DNA from: Larix sibirica
Lineage: Eukaryota > Streptophyta > Pinopsida > Pinales > Pinaceae
NCBI GenBank assembly: GCA_004151065.3
Contig: NWUY0300049686.1
Coordinates: 36,533-56,767, forward strand
Reading direction: 5' to 3'
Length of the DNA: 20,235 nt
Positions 1 to 7,618 of this stretch are shown here, in pieces; within the stretch, counting starts at the first letter, position 1; each line of letters opens with the position of its first letter. Position numbers and translations under genes: made by a program. The notes beneath the pieces were generated by a model. It was given only the letters and a program-made list of their open reading frames with translations, ran no database searches and was not told where the DNA came from.

Positions 1-1182
1 CAAAGTGACATTTTGTCAATCCCCCACATCTTTAACCAAGACATGGGAATCTTTATGGCAACCTAGATTGAGCCTTAGGTGGTTTTGACTGGAATTTAAA
101 ACAATTTTTGGAAGTCTCTAGTCTCCTGAGTTATTTAATTTTTTTCTTGTACATTATGTATGTAGTCATAGCTATGCTCTCAATGGGGGCCGGAAGACCC
201 ACTTCAAATAGGAGAATAGGATATGGCGTATTGCTTTTAATTTTAAGATTGTAAGTTATAAAACACTTATGGATTTGCTCAATCCTTCTTCAAGATTATC
301 TAGAGAGGTTGAAACCCCAAACATCACACCCACACAAGCGAACAGGAGTGATAAGAGTTTCAAAGAGGAATTTATTATTATCCCACATCACAAGGTTTGT
401 CAACTTACAATTATTTTCAGGACCAAAATAAGTTTTCCATGATCCATTGATCCTTTTATCGATGTTGTAGTTCCAATTAAGTTTGTGATGGATATCAATC
501 CCAAGATATTTGCCAGAAGTCACTTCCTCCAAGTGCTATTGTCATACAAAAAATGAGCGTAATTGACCTTATTATATTTTATCAACATAACTTTGAATTT
601 ATTGCTATTGACGGTCATGTCCATATTAGAGCAGAAATCCTTGAGAATTCTTAATTGCTTATCAATATCAAAGGGACATCTTGCGAGAAGAAAAATATCA
701 TCAACATAAATAAGGAGAATGATGACAATTCCTGCTAACGATGTGCCAATGCATCTTGTCTCTATTAAACAACCTTCTTATTTATCAATGTATATACCAA
801 AAAAGGTAGGGGAGAGGGGGCATCCTTGCCTAAATCCTATATTACAATTAATATCTTCCAACCAACCCTTAGTGTTCTTAAACTTGAAAATGAAATTCTC
901 GTACAATCTTATTGCATCGGCTCTCAACTCGAAATGAGCCTTTAACTCTTCTAATCTTGTCCACAAGTTATTTCTAGGGATTGTATCGAAATCTTCCCTA
1001 AAGTCCACCAAGAAAAAAAGGAGATTGATCTTATTATTGTGACATTCCTCTACAATGATCCCGGGAGTAATGAGGTGGTCTATGGTGGAAGGATACCTTC
1101 TAAAACCAACTTTCCCTTTAGCTCTTTTACCTTGACTTTCTAGCCGTATGCTAATCTTATTTTCCAAAATAACACCATATGA
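1..1182 (-). pseudogene. LINE-A ORF2, reverse transcriptase palm and C-terminal connection (3' part)
   Basis: This is the continuation of LINE-A RT on the far side of LINE-B. Visible RT blocks, in minus-strand order, are: YGVILENKISIRLES near the junction, VDFREDFDTIPRNN (motif A region, about 960-1010), RQGCPLSP (motif B, about 805-830) and YVDD (motif C, at 697-708, aspartate pair kept). After these comes GKYLGIDIHHKLNWN (about 465-515) and the VWGFNLSR block near 296. Similarity continues in other frames to position 1. An in-frame TAA at 778-780 follows GIYIDK, and other frameshifts are needed around 530-700 and below 296. The catalytic motif survives although the frame does not. The protein is an RNA-templated DNA polymerase acting in target-primed retrotransposition. 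Confidence 0.85.
1167..1182. repeat. Target-site duplication of LINE-B, left copy
   Basis: The sequence AAATAACACCATATGA is identical to 2613-2628. It belongs to LINE-A's RT coding sequence, encoding the SYGVI block on the minus strand, and was duplicated when LINE-B inserted. The flanking base differs on each side between the copies, so 16 bp is the full length of the duplication. Confidence 0.88.
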
Positions 1183-1445
1183 CTTTTTTTTAACAGAAAC
1201 GTGAAATAGATTGTAATAAACAGAGGATAAGTTACAAAATTCCCTTCCTAGTAGGGTATACCATAACCTGGATAATGAGTAGTCCAACATTGGAAAATTT
1301 ATCTTTTCATTCCTGGGCATTGTTCTTCCTAACTGTTCATATCTACTGTCTTTTATCGAGTATATCCTGACATACTGATTACATATATAAGCACACAAAA
1401 AATTTAACAAAACAAAATAGAGAGTCCACATCAACATTCCTGGAA
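1183..1445 (-). other. LINE-B 3' untranslated region and poly-A end
   Basis: This is minus-strand sequence between the stop of the coiled-coil-like frame and the target-site duplication. It ends in eight consecutive A residues followed by one G. An open frame crosses it (from 1437) and continues into LINE-A's RT, but the Met start and first ~80 codons are LINE-B 3' sequence, so that frame is an accidental chimera. Confidence 0.65.
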
Positions 1446-1911
1446 TTAAGCGGGAGGGATTCCTTCATGGGTCTGCGAGTCATCTTCCAACAGAGAACTA
1501 TCTTCACGCCGATTTCTTGGGTCTGCTGGTTTAGAGTGCTTCCCGAAATCATCCCTCAGGTCGCTCAAGGACTCTTCCAGTTGAGCCTCAATACTGTCGT
1601 TTCCATTTTTTAGAGTATCCATTAACTGCCCTTTTAGAGAAAACATAAAATATTTGAGACCTTTGAAGTTGTCCTGTTGGTAGTATTTCATGCCTTTAAC
1701 ATCCTTCTGCAGTTCCTGGAGCTCACCCACATGGATGTAGGCGTTGGATTCCACATCCTACATTCGCGACTCCATCCGGTTAATATCCAGACCGATTAAT
1801 CTGCTCTCCTCCAAAGCGGCTTGAGAAACTTCGTAAGTATTGCGGGCATTCTTCTTTATGTCCTGATGAAACGCCTTGATCTACCAGAGCTCCTTCACCA
1901 TGTTCTCCATA
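1446..1911 (-). pseudogene. LINE-B downstream reading frame, charged and coiled-coil-like, unknown function
   Basis: One minus-strand frame runs from a Met codon at about 1911 to the stop at 1446, broken only by two TAG codons (near 1877 and 1759). It contains short glutamine- and lysine-rich stretches with heptad-like hydrophobic spacing, for example VGELQELQKDVKGM. There is a second helical block, IEAQLEESLSDLRDDF, and a polar tail ending in HEGIPPA. I do not recognise a named family. It lies between the RNase H domain and the 3' end of LINE-B, so it is probably the C-terminal extension of LINE-B ORF2 or a small extra ORF. A captured host fragment is less likely but not excluded. The conserved frame on both sides of the stops suggests that it was once translated. 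Confidence 0.5.
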
Positions 1912-2185
1912 TTCATCCTCCTGCAAGTTGTGATAGACAAGGGGAGAGTTCGCAGACCAACAATGAGATTCAAATCCCAACACCACCAAATGAATTGCAG
2001 TACTTGAAATGGATTATGCGAATGAAAGTATCAAGGATTCAACATTACTTATCATGCTTCCATATTATCACCACACCAACCTTCATTAATACGAGGAGAA
2101 GTCCGAGGGCTATATTTAAAGCTCGAACTATGGTGGAATCCAGTTGTCCACATAAAGAGAGGGGAGCTTTGTATGCCCGCCCCCA

Positions 2186-2612
2186 TTAGGAAGTTGAAGA
2201 TAAAAAACATGAGGACCATTTGGTGTAAGGGGGGTCATGGTTCAAAACAATAAGGCCTTCTTTTAACCTTGATCCTTGGTTAGCCATGGTATCAACCCCC
2301 ACATTATTGTGCCTTAGGATGTGATAGAATTGAATCCGAGAGATGTCACTAATGGTTGATACAATTCGTTTTTGCATTCTATTCATATGCTTATCATGAC
2401 CTCTTTGGATGTTTATCATTTTCTGTATTACAATCTTGGAGTCTCCAAGGATGTTATAATGATCTATATACAAGGAGACCATTGTTTCGACCCCTTGGAG
2501 GAGAGCCGCCCATTCTTCTTGATTGTTTGTTCTCCTTCCTAATCCCCACGCATACTGAAATAAATTTTTACCTCCAGGATCATAAACGACCCCTCCCGCA
2601 CCTGCCACCCCT
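2186..2612 (-). pseudogene. LINE-B RNase H domain (RVT_3 type), 5'-truncated
   Basis: The frame ending at 2186 opens with AGAGGVVYDPGGKN, the strand just after the first catalytic aspartate of plant LINE RNase H domains. That aspartate's motif is missing because the element is truncated there. The other landmarks are in order: NNQEEWAALLQG (catalytic Glu helix, Ala replaced by Glu before the key Glu), YNILGDSKIVIQ (second Asp) and HILRHNNVGVDTMAN (final Asp block). RNase H would remove the RNA strand from RNA/DNA hybrids during retrotransposition. The frame itself is open for about 140 codons without a stop, so it has decayed less than LINE-A or LINE-C, in keeping with a younger insertion. 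The first active-site residue is absent, so it cannot work. Confidence 0.8.
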
Positions 2613-2628
2613 AAATAACACCATATGA
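2613..2628. repeat. Target-site duplication of LINE-B, right copy
   Basis: This is the second perfect copy of the 16-mer at 1167-1182, adjoining the 5'-truncated end of LINE-B. Both copies encode the same five LINE-A residues in the same frame, which shows that the outer element was continuous before the insertion. Confidence 0.88.
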
Positions 2629-3310
2629 ATTAGCTAAGAGAGGGCTAATGATAATGGTTCTATAATTAGAGGGGTTATTTTTATCTTTGATTTTTAAAAA
2701 TGGGTGCAATAAGGTTATGAGTCCAAGGTTTAGGGATGTCTTGCTTGAATACTAAATTGAAGAGCTTGTGGATGTGAGGGATGAGGACAACCCCCAATTT
2801 TTGAGATTTCAACTTGGTAGCCTTCGATGTCCTTAGCTTTCCCATAAGCGAGGTGCTTAATACCAAAACCTATATCTTCTAAAGAAAAAACTTCATCTTC
2901 CATAAAAAGGGGTTGAATGTTGTCCACGACATCATATGATTCATAAAGCTTCTTAAGATAGGAGTTCCAATTCTTTAAGTCAATCATAATATTCTCTTTA
3001 GTTTTGCGAGTTAGAATTTGTCTCCAAATTTTCTTAGGATCCATCTTAGAGAGGTGTAAAAGATTCTCCTACTTATTATTTGTATAGGTCCCTTTTTTCT
3101 TTTAATGAGGGATTTGTGCCTATTTATCTTGTCAACTTTTAAGGACTCTTCATTAGCTTCTTTGATTTCTCCCCTTGCAATTTGACACTCTTTGTCATAC
3201 CAAGGGTTGGTCATTCTATTTCTATTTTTATAACGACACTTCAATAGAGAATTATGGAAGAGGAGAGGGTTGTAGAGAAATTATGATAAAGGTATTCTAT
3301 ATTCCCCCCA
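2629..3310 (-). pseudogene. LINE-A ORF2, endonuclease-RT spacer and start of RT (5' part)
   Basis: Three overlapping minus-strand frames carry one continuous protein similarity. The upstream part includes NPWYDKECQIARGEIKEANE (about 3150-3210), a conserved basic spacer before the RT. Next come MDPKKIWRQIL (about 3012-3044) and YGKAKDIEGYQVE (about 2810-2850), then IPHIHKLFNLVFKQDIPKPW and NLIAPIF (about 2700-2795). The last block matches the early RT region of LINEs. The similarity passes through frames 3244-3011, 3044-2730 and 2866-2681, so at least two frameshifts are present. The final stretch, NNPSNYRTI, lies near 2655-2682 and stops at the LINE-B junction at 2613-2628. The protein would reverse-transcribe LINE RNA at a nicked genomic site, but this copy cannot be functional. 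Confidence 0.8.
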
Positions 3311-3783
3311 CTAGATAGAGGATACATATTATTATTTAAATCATTTGAAAAAGATCATATTTACTTTTGTTGAAGATGATGTACTTTTGACTCTGAGAAT
3401 TTGTTGGGATTATTGAAATTGTAGATATATATTACACATATATTATTGGAATTGCATAATGTAAAAATAAAAGAAACAAATAAAAAACCTTTGGACAACT
3501 TCATAATAATTACTTTAAATGTATTGTGATTAAAATAGATATATTATATAATAATAATAAGAAATGATTTAACTAGCACAACCACTTTTTTCGGTGAAAC
3601 GTCGGCAGGCCACCGGCCAAGAAGATATTTCAAAGCTCGGAGCCCCTTATTTTCATGTTGGCTGCACCGTGGAATGAATGAACGAGCGAGGGAATTCATC
3701 TATGTTCCCTATTACACTCCACCCGCCTTTGTTCTAATAATCAAAACGAACATCATCATCGATAAAATTAAATCAAGTTACAT
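3311..3783. other. Non-coding DNA between LINE-A and the LOR pseudogene
   Basis: The first ~260 bp are very AT-rich, with ATT/ATA runs and no convincing coding. From about 3590 to 3730 the base composition is suddenly more GC-rich and includes the small palindrome GGCCACCGGCC. A weak resemblance to the C-terminal LOR block can be imagined on the minus strand near 3640-3735, but it is not good enough to call a third exon. Confidence 0.4.
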
Positions 3784-4417
3784 TCAAGGATACCAAACAT
3801 GAGTGATAATATCTCGAGAGGTGTTGAATATTGTGAATGAGTAGCTTGGCTTGCAAAGGGATCCCTCGATTTCATAGTCACAAAGATTTGTATTCCGTTT
3901 CTTTGTAGGGTTTAACACTACTTTGGTTGTGGGTTTGCTTGAGAAGAGTGTCAACACCGACTTTATAATGCTAAATGTTGGCTTCATGCCACACATCTAT
4001 AGTCAATGTTTCCCAGTGATTGTTAAAACTCAATCGCTGCTAAACCCAAAAATAATTTCAGTTAACATAACCAATTCTATAAAATGTATTTGTACAAGAT
4101 ATTGGAATTCATCAACTAATTAAGTAAATGTACCTTGCGGCTCATAGTAAGAAGAACACCCCCCATAACATCCATGATAAATAGTTGTTGTGTGGCATTA
4201 GCTGAGTAATTATCGACTACGGAGACCAAATTTCCAAACGAATCAAAGACTATGAAACCATTGGCATTGAAGATGAGAGATCTCTTCCAGACTGTGAAGG
4301 TCGCAGGAGAGAAAGAGGGAGAGAGAGATGAATAATGTGCTGCACAAATCTTATCATTGTCGTCACTAGAAACTGAACTCCCTCAGTGGTGGAGACACAA
4401 GGATGCACCCGAGGCAT
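3784..4417 (-). pseudogene. LOR: LURP-one-related (LOR, Tubby C2-like, DUF567) protein pseudogene, two exons
   Basis: LOR proteins are small plant proteins (about 200 residues) with a Tubby-like beta-barrel fold; some members act in defence against oomycetes. Exon 1 starts at the ATG at 4417 (MPRVHPCVSTT) and ends at 4134. After a frameshift near 4380 it carries the strong LOR blocks ATFTVWKRSLIFNANGF, IVFDSFGNLVSVVDNYSA and LFIMDVMGGVLLTMSRK. An intron with GT/AG ends spans 4133-4037 on the minus strand. Exon 2 resumes in phase with RLSFNNHWET, then hits TAG and shifts frame to KPTFSIIKSV, CDYEIEGSLCKPSYSF and TIFNTSRDIITHV, ending at 3784. The usual last ~50 residues are missing. Two frameshifts and a lost C-terminus mark it as a pseudogene, but the retained intron shows it is not a processed copy. 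Confidence 0.82.
4037..4133 (-). other. Intron of the LOR pseudogene
   Basis: On the minus strand, CGCAAG is followed by GTACATTT at 4133 and the intron ends TTTAGCAG before CGATTG at 4036. The 97 bp are AT-rich with no coding signal. Joining the flanks gives a continuous reading, MSRK then RLSFNNHW, which fits the family at this point. Confidence 0.72.
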
Positions 4418-4671
4418 TCTTCCCTTGATTCGATCACCAATGCAGGGGAATGGAGAGGAGGTCAGAGCCACTTCGAGCAGGATTGAACTTACGAAAAAAT
4501 GAAAAACTATAAATCCCCACAATCAATACCATCACACATATTTTCCTTCCACTAACGACCTCCCCCATTCCCTAACCACCACAACACGAACAATGATTAA
4601 CAATTAATGGTTGGTTAATCCTTAATTAATAATTAATCTTTATTTGTTAGGCTCCTTGACCAATAACGATT
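4418..4671. other. 5' flank of the LOR pseudogene
   Basis: No coding sequence is convincing here. The stretch next to the start codon is of mixed composition, and 4590-4660 is AT-rich with TTAATTAATAATTAA. It may hold the former promoter of the LOR gene, but I see no clear TATA box at a fitting distance. Confidence 0.3.
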
Positions 4672-4888
4672 ACCATGAATCTTCCTCGATTTTTGGGATT
4701 TTGGAGATCGACCTCCATCCCTAAAAGTGGAGAGAATAATACTGATAGGTGTTATTCACACCTATCATGTAAAAAATCTACTACCATGAATATTTTTAGA
4801 TTTTTGGGATTCTGGAGATCGACCTCCATTACCAAAAGTGAAGAGATTAACATCGATAAGTGTTATTCACATCTATCATATATTATGA
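4672..4888. repeat. Tandem duplication, 111-bp unit, two copies
   Basis: Two adjacent copies start with ACCATGAAT (4672) and ACCATGAAT (4783). They share TTTTTGGGATT, GGAGATCGACCTCCAT and GTGTTATTCACA at the same offsets. The copies differ by scattered substitutions. Each holds the short palindrome-like GGAGATCGACCTCC. An open frame covers both (4675-4893), but it is repetitive and has no recognisable protein, so it is not called a gene. Confidence 0.85.
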
Positions 4889-5230
4889 GATGAGTATTTT
4901 GGTAATTTTAAATAATTAGAGTAAATATTTTTTTTAATATAAAATGACTTGAAACTATTTTAAATTAATAAAATTACATATATAAATATTGTATAATTTC
5001 ATTGTGTTGGAGATATTTGAAAATGTTGAATTTATTTTTATAATTAAAATCTTAAAATGCTTAGCCACTTTTTACTTTAAAAGTGTGATTAGAACTTAGA
5101 ATAAATATGGAAGTAAATATGTTATAAATAAAATAATAATAATAACAACCATATAAATATCATAAACGTCAGGTCGTGGTTAAGGACATGCACAAGGCAT
5201 GATGTTTTATGTAAATGTACATATGCTAAC
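4889..5230. other. AT-rich non-coding stretch
   Basis: This is very AT-rich with many short homopolymer runs and no long open frame on either strand. I see nothing that can be named. Confidence 0.5.
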
Positions 5231-5494
5231 TTTTCGAAGAGAGATAAATGGAAAACGTGAGGTATTTTCATTCTGAGTTTTATTGTGAAATACATAAAAA
5301 TTAAGATTAACGAAGATATTTTAACAATAGAATAGTGTAATTTTTATTATTCCCTGTCAAGGTTTTCAAGAGAGATAAATAAAAAATGTGAGGTATTTCC
5401 ATTCTGAATTTTATTGTGAAATACATAAAAATTAAGATTAACAAATATACTTTAACAACAAAATAGTGTAATTTTTATTATATTTATTAATCAA
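5231..5494. repeat. Tandem duplication, 132-bp unit, two copies
   Basis: The first copy begins TTTTCGAAGAGAGATAAAT at 5231 and the second TTTTCAAGAGAGATAAAT at 5363. Both continue with GTGAGGTATTT, CATTCTGA, TTTTATTGTGAAATACATAA and TTAAGATTAAC at equal spacing. Both end with TAGTGTAATTTTTATTA. The core of the first copy recurs near 10959-11027, so this is a dispersed repeat family as well as a local duplication. Confidence 0.85.
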
Positions 5495-5649
5495 AAGTCA
5501 TTGACATGCATTAGTTTACATTTTTACACAATTTTTTTACCAAGTTTTCCAAAGTTTGAAATTTTTTATTATTAAATATAATTTTCTTGAAAATTAAAAT
5601 AAATATAATAATTTTTAAAATTCAATAATTTTATCTTTTTTATTTGTGT
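5495..5649. other. AT-rich spacer
   Basis: Poly-T and poly-A runs with no open frame or recognisable motif. Confidence 0.5.
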
Positions 5650-5707
5650 AGTACACTTTTGATGAGACATAAATCCTTAGTACACTTTTGATGGGACATA
5701 AATCCCT
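5650..5707. repeat. Tandem duplication, 29-bp unit, two copies
   Basis: AGTACACTTTTGATGAGACA at 5650 is repeated as AGTACACTTTTGATGGGACA at 5679, each followed by TAAATCC. The copies differ at very few positions, so this is a recent short tandem duplication. Confidence 0.88.
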
Positions 5708-6149
5708 AGAGGAGTGGTTTGAATTTTCATAATTTAAAAATAAATAAAATTAATTTATAAATCGAAAAATTACAGCAACAACACCTATCCAGTACAATAC
5801 ACGACTTGTACATGTTCATAATGATTGGGAAGGCATAGGAGAACTTGTTGACGGAGGGAGGCAAAGAACTGGCGGGGCACTATTGAACAGTGCTCTGACC
5901 ACTATTCCTGTTGCAGAATTTCAGGGTCGAGCTTTAGCGGACCACTCTGGAGTGAAGAATTGATGACCTGCAGGTTCTCTAACGGCTCCTCGTGAGCCTC
6001 TTGATGCTTCCAATTTGCAGAAGCTATAAGTGTGATTTGTTGCTGGTATGAGTACAAGACTAAGTGGGGAGAGAATGTATAAGGTTGGATTTATGGTTCT
6101 GTAATTGAAGATGTTGTCACATGATATCATATGCATATTAACGGATGGA
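5708..6149. other. Unassigned region before the nitrate reductase pseudogene
   Basis: The first ~110 bp are AT-rich. From about 5820 to 6130 the composition is closer to coding DNA, with short open frames on both strands (for example 6136-5921 on the minus strand). None of their translations matches a family I know. It could be the decayed 5' leader and N-terminal extension of the nitrate reductase gene, which varies strongly between plants. Confidence 0.35.
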
Positions 6150-6853
6150 GGTCTATTTACTGTGTAACCAAGAGGGATGCTTTCAAGGGCACGAATCCCA
6201 TTAACCTAACAGATAGATTGCAGCGATTTCTCTAGTGGGAAATAGGTTCGATGGAAATATTTTTCTTACGTAATAATGCACTTCTTGGAAGCTCACGTTT
6301 GAAATTCCTTTAGCGAGTAGCATATCTAAATGTTGGAATTTATCCTTTCACTCACCATGTCTCATCTGGTGAAGGCGTTACCACCTCGAGAGCTTCCAGT
6401 CACTATGGTGTCTGCGGGGAATCGTGGGAAGGAATTGAATTCAGTGAAACAGATGATCGACTTGAGATTTCCACCTCCATGTGGCGTGGGGTTAGACTCT
6501 GCGACATGCTCAAGAAGTGTGGGATCATTTTTAAGAAGAAAGAGGCCCTCTACATCTACTTCGATGGATCAAAAAATGTTGTTGGAGGGTCGAAGTATGG
6601 GACGAGTATTAGTGTGGACATTGTACTGGATCTTAGATGTGATGTGATAGTGGCTTACATGGAGAATGGAGAACTTCTGCATCCATACCACAATTTAGTG
6701 AGTCGAATGATTTTCCTTGGATTCATCAGAGGACGCATGATCAAATGGCTCAAGGGAATCCAGGTTACCTCACAAGAGTCTGAAAGTGACTACCACTACC
6801 ATGATAACCACCTTCTACCCTTCGATGTTAATGTGAAAAGGACATTGCAGAAG

Positions 6854-6982
6854 GTACTTTATTAATTTCCATTATACTGACATTCAATTTGTCTGTATAA
6901 AGGAACACCTTTACTCCTAACCAACATATCTTTTAAGTGGAGTTCATCATTTTCTTTATCTGGGTGTGTTTGTCTGTGCAAG
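6854..6982 (+). other. Intron 1 of the NIA pseudogene
   Basis: GTACTT follows CAGAAG at 6853 and the intron ends TGTGCAAG before GTGGTGG at 6983. Protein similarity resumes with WWLRLDYIINE. Joining the exons leaves a one-base phase mismatch, so an indel lies close to the junction. The intron is T-rich. Confidence 0.75.
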
Positions 6983-7122
6983 GTGGTGGCTCAGGCTAGA
7001 TTATATTATTAATGAGTTTAATATTAATTCTATCATCACAACTCCAGCCCAGGGAGAGATTTTTCCCATCAATTTCCCGATCGTGCAAAAACCATATATG
7101 ATTGAAGGATACACATATGATG

Positions 7123-7296
7123 GTAAGCTTGTAGAACAATAACAATCATATAATTCTCGTGGTTTTCTTTTAAATCTAAATCTGTTTATGTTCACTTCAA
7201 TTCATATATCGAAAAAGTTTTTAGTAACTTTTGTCACTGCTACAATCTAGAAGGTTTTGATTTTTGACTTCTTCACTATGCTTCTTGAAAGCACAG
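7123..7296 (+). other. Intron 2 of the NIA pseudogene
   Basis: GTAAGCTT follows TATGATG at 7122, and AAAGCACAG precedes GTGGAGGAAGA at 7297. The split codon is a glycine (G|GT), in phase with the GGG run that is conserved in nitrate reductases. This is the best-preserved splice pair in the window. Confidence 0.8.
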
Positions 7297-7512
7297 GTGG
7301 AGGAAGAAAATTCATAAGGGTTGGGATCACAATGGATGGAGTGTAAACTAAATCATTCAGAAAAGTCAACTAAGTATGGAAAATATTGGTGTCGGTGCTT
7401 TTGAGAAGTTGTTATTGATATCACACAACTATTAATGGCCAAAGATCTTGTTGTTCATGCTTGGGATGCCGCCATAAACACACAACCCAAAGATATCACA
7501 TGGAATGTCATG

Positions 7513-7618
7513 GTAAATGATATCATTCTACATGTCTATTCTGCAAAACATTAGCCATATTTCGCTCTGAAATATTTTATTTCCCTATGCTCATGAAGGC
7601 GTTGGTTTGTTTGGACAG
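7513..7618 (+). other. Intron 3 of the NIA pseudogene
   Basis: GTAAATGA follows AATGTCATG at 7512, and TTTGGACAG precedes GGGATCATGAAC at 7619. The junction is in phase and restores WNVM then GIMNNCWF, as expected for the family. Confidence 0.8.

Larger units (their letters stand above)
1183..2612 (-). mobile_element. LINE-B: 5'-truncated LINE inserted into LINE-A
   Basis: This 1,430-bp minus-strand segment interrupts LINE-A's RT. It is flanked on both sides by the identical 16-mer AAATAACACCATATGA (1167-1182 and 2613-2628). On the minus strand it ends in a run of eight A (1184-1191 read as T on the plus strand) just before the left copy. A target-site duplication plus a 3' poly-A run is the signature of target-primed retrotransposition. 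The element begins abruptly inside an RNase H domain, so it is a typical 5'-truncated copy. It then has about 280 bp with no clear coding, a coiled-coil-like reading frame, and about 260 bp of 3' non-coding sequence. Removing it with one duplication copy rejoins LINE-A in frame. It must be younger than LINE-A. Confidence 0.85.
1..3310 (-). mobile_element. LINE-A: 5'-truncated non-LTR retrotransposon, interrupted by LINE-B
   Basis: A minus-strand LINE occupies the left edge and continues past position 1. Reading leftwards from about 3300 there is the spacer between endonuclease and reverse transcriptase, then the reverse transcriptase (RT) body, then the connection region after the RT. No endonuclease-like sequence is visible above about 3310, so the element looks 5'-truncated, as most LINE copies are. 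Its RT is cut into two parts by a 1.43-kb insertion at 1183-2612. The reading frame is broken by scattered stops and shifts, so it is a dead copy. The 3' end, poly-A tail and target-site duplication of this outer element lie outside the window. The family resemblance is to plant non-LTR RTs; the exact clade cannot be settled by eye. Confidence 0.85.

Noticed and set aside
719-937. Plus-strand open frame
   Set aside because: It is the antisense of the LINE-A RT block including YVDD; no independent similarity.
778-1437. A 219-codon minus-strand open frame as one protein
   Set aside because: It starts in the LINE-B 3' end and crosses the target-site duplication into LINE-A RT; the frame is an accidental fusion.
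1821-2628. Plus-strand open frames at 1821-2189 and 2356-2628
   Set aside because: They lie opposite LINE-B coding and show no recognisable domain.
4250-4522. Minus-strand 90-codon frame as a separate gene
   Set aside because: Its first part is the LOR N-terminus; after the frameshift it is out of frame with the true LOR blocks.
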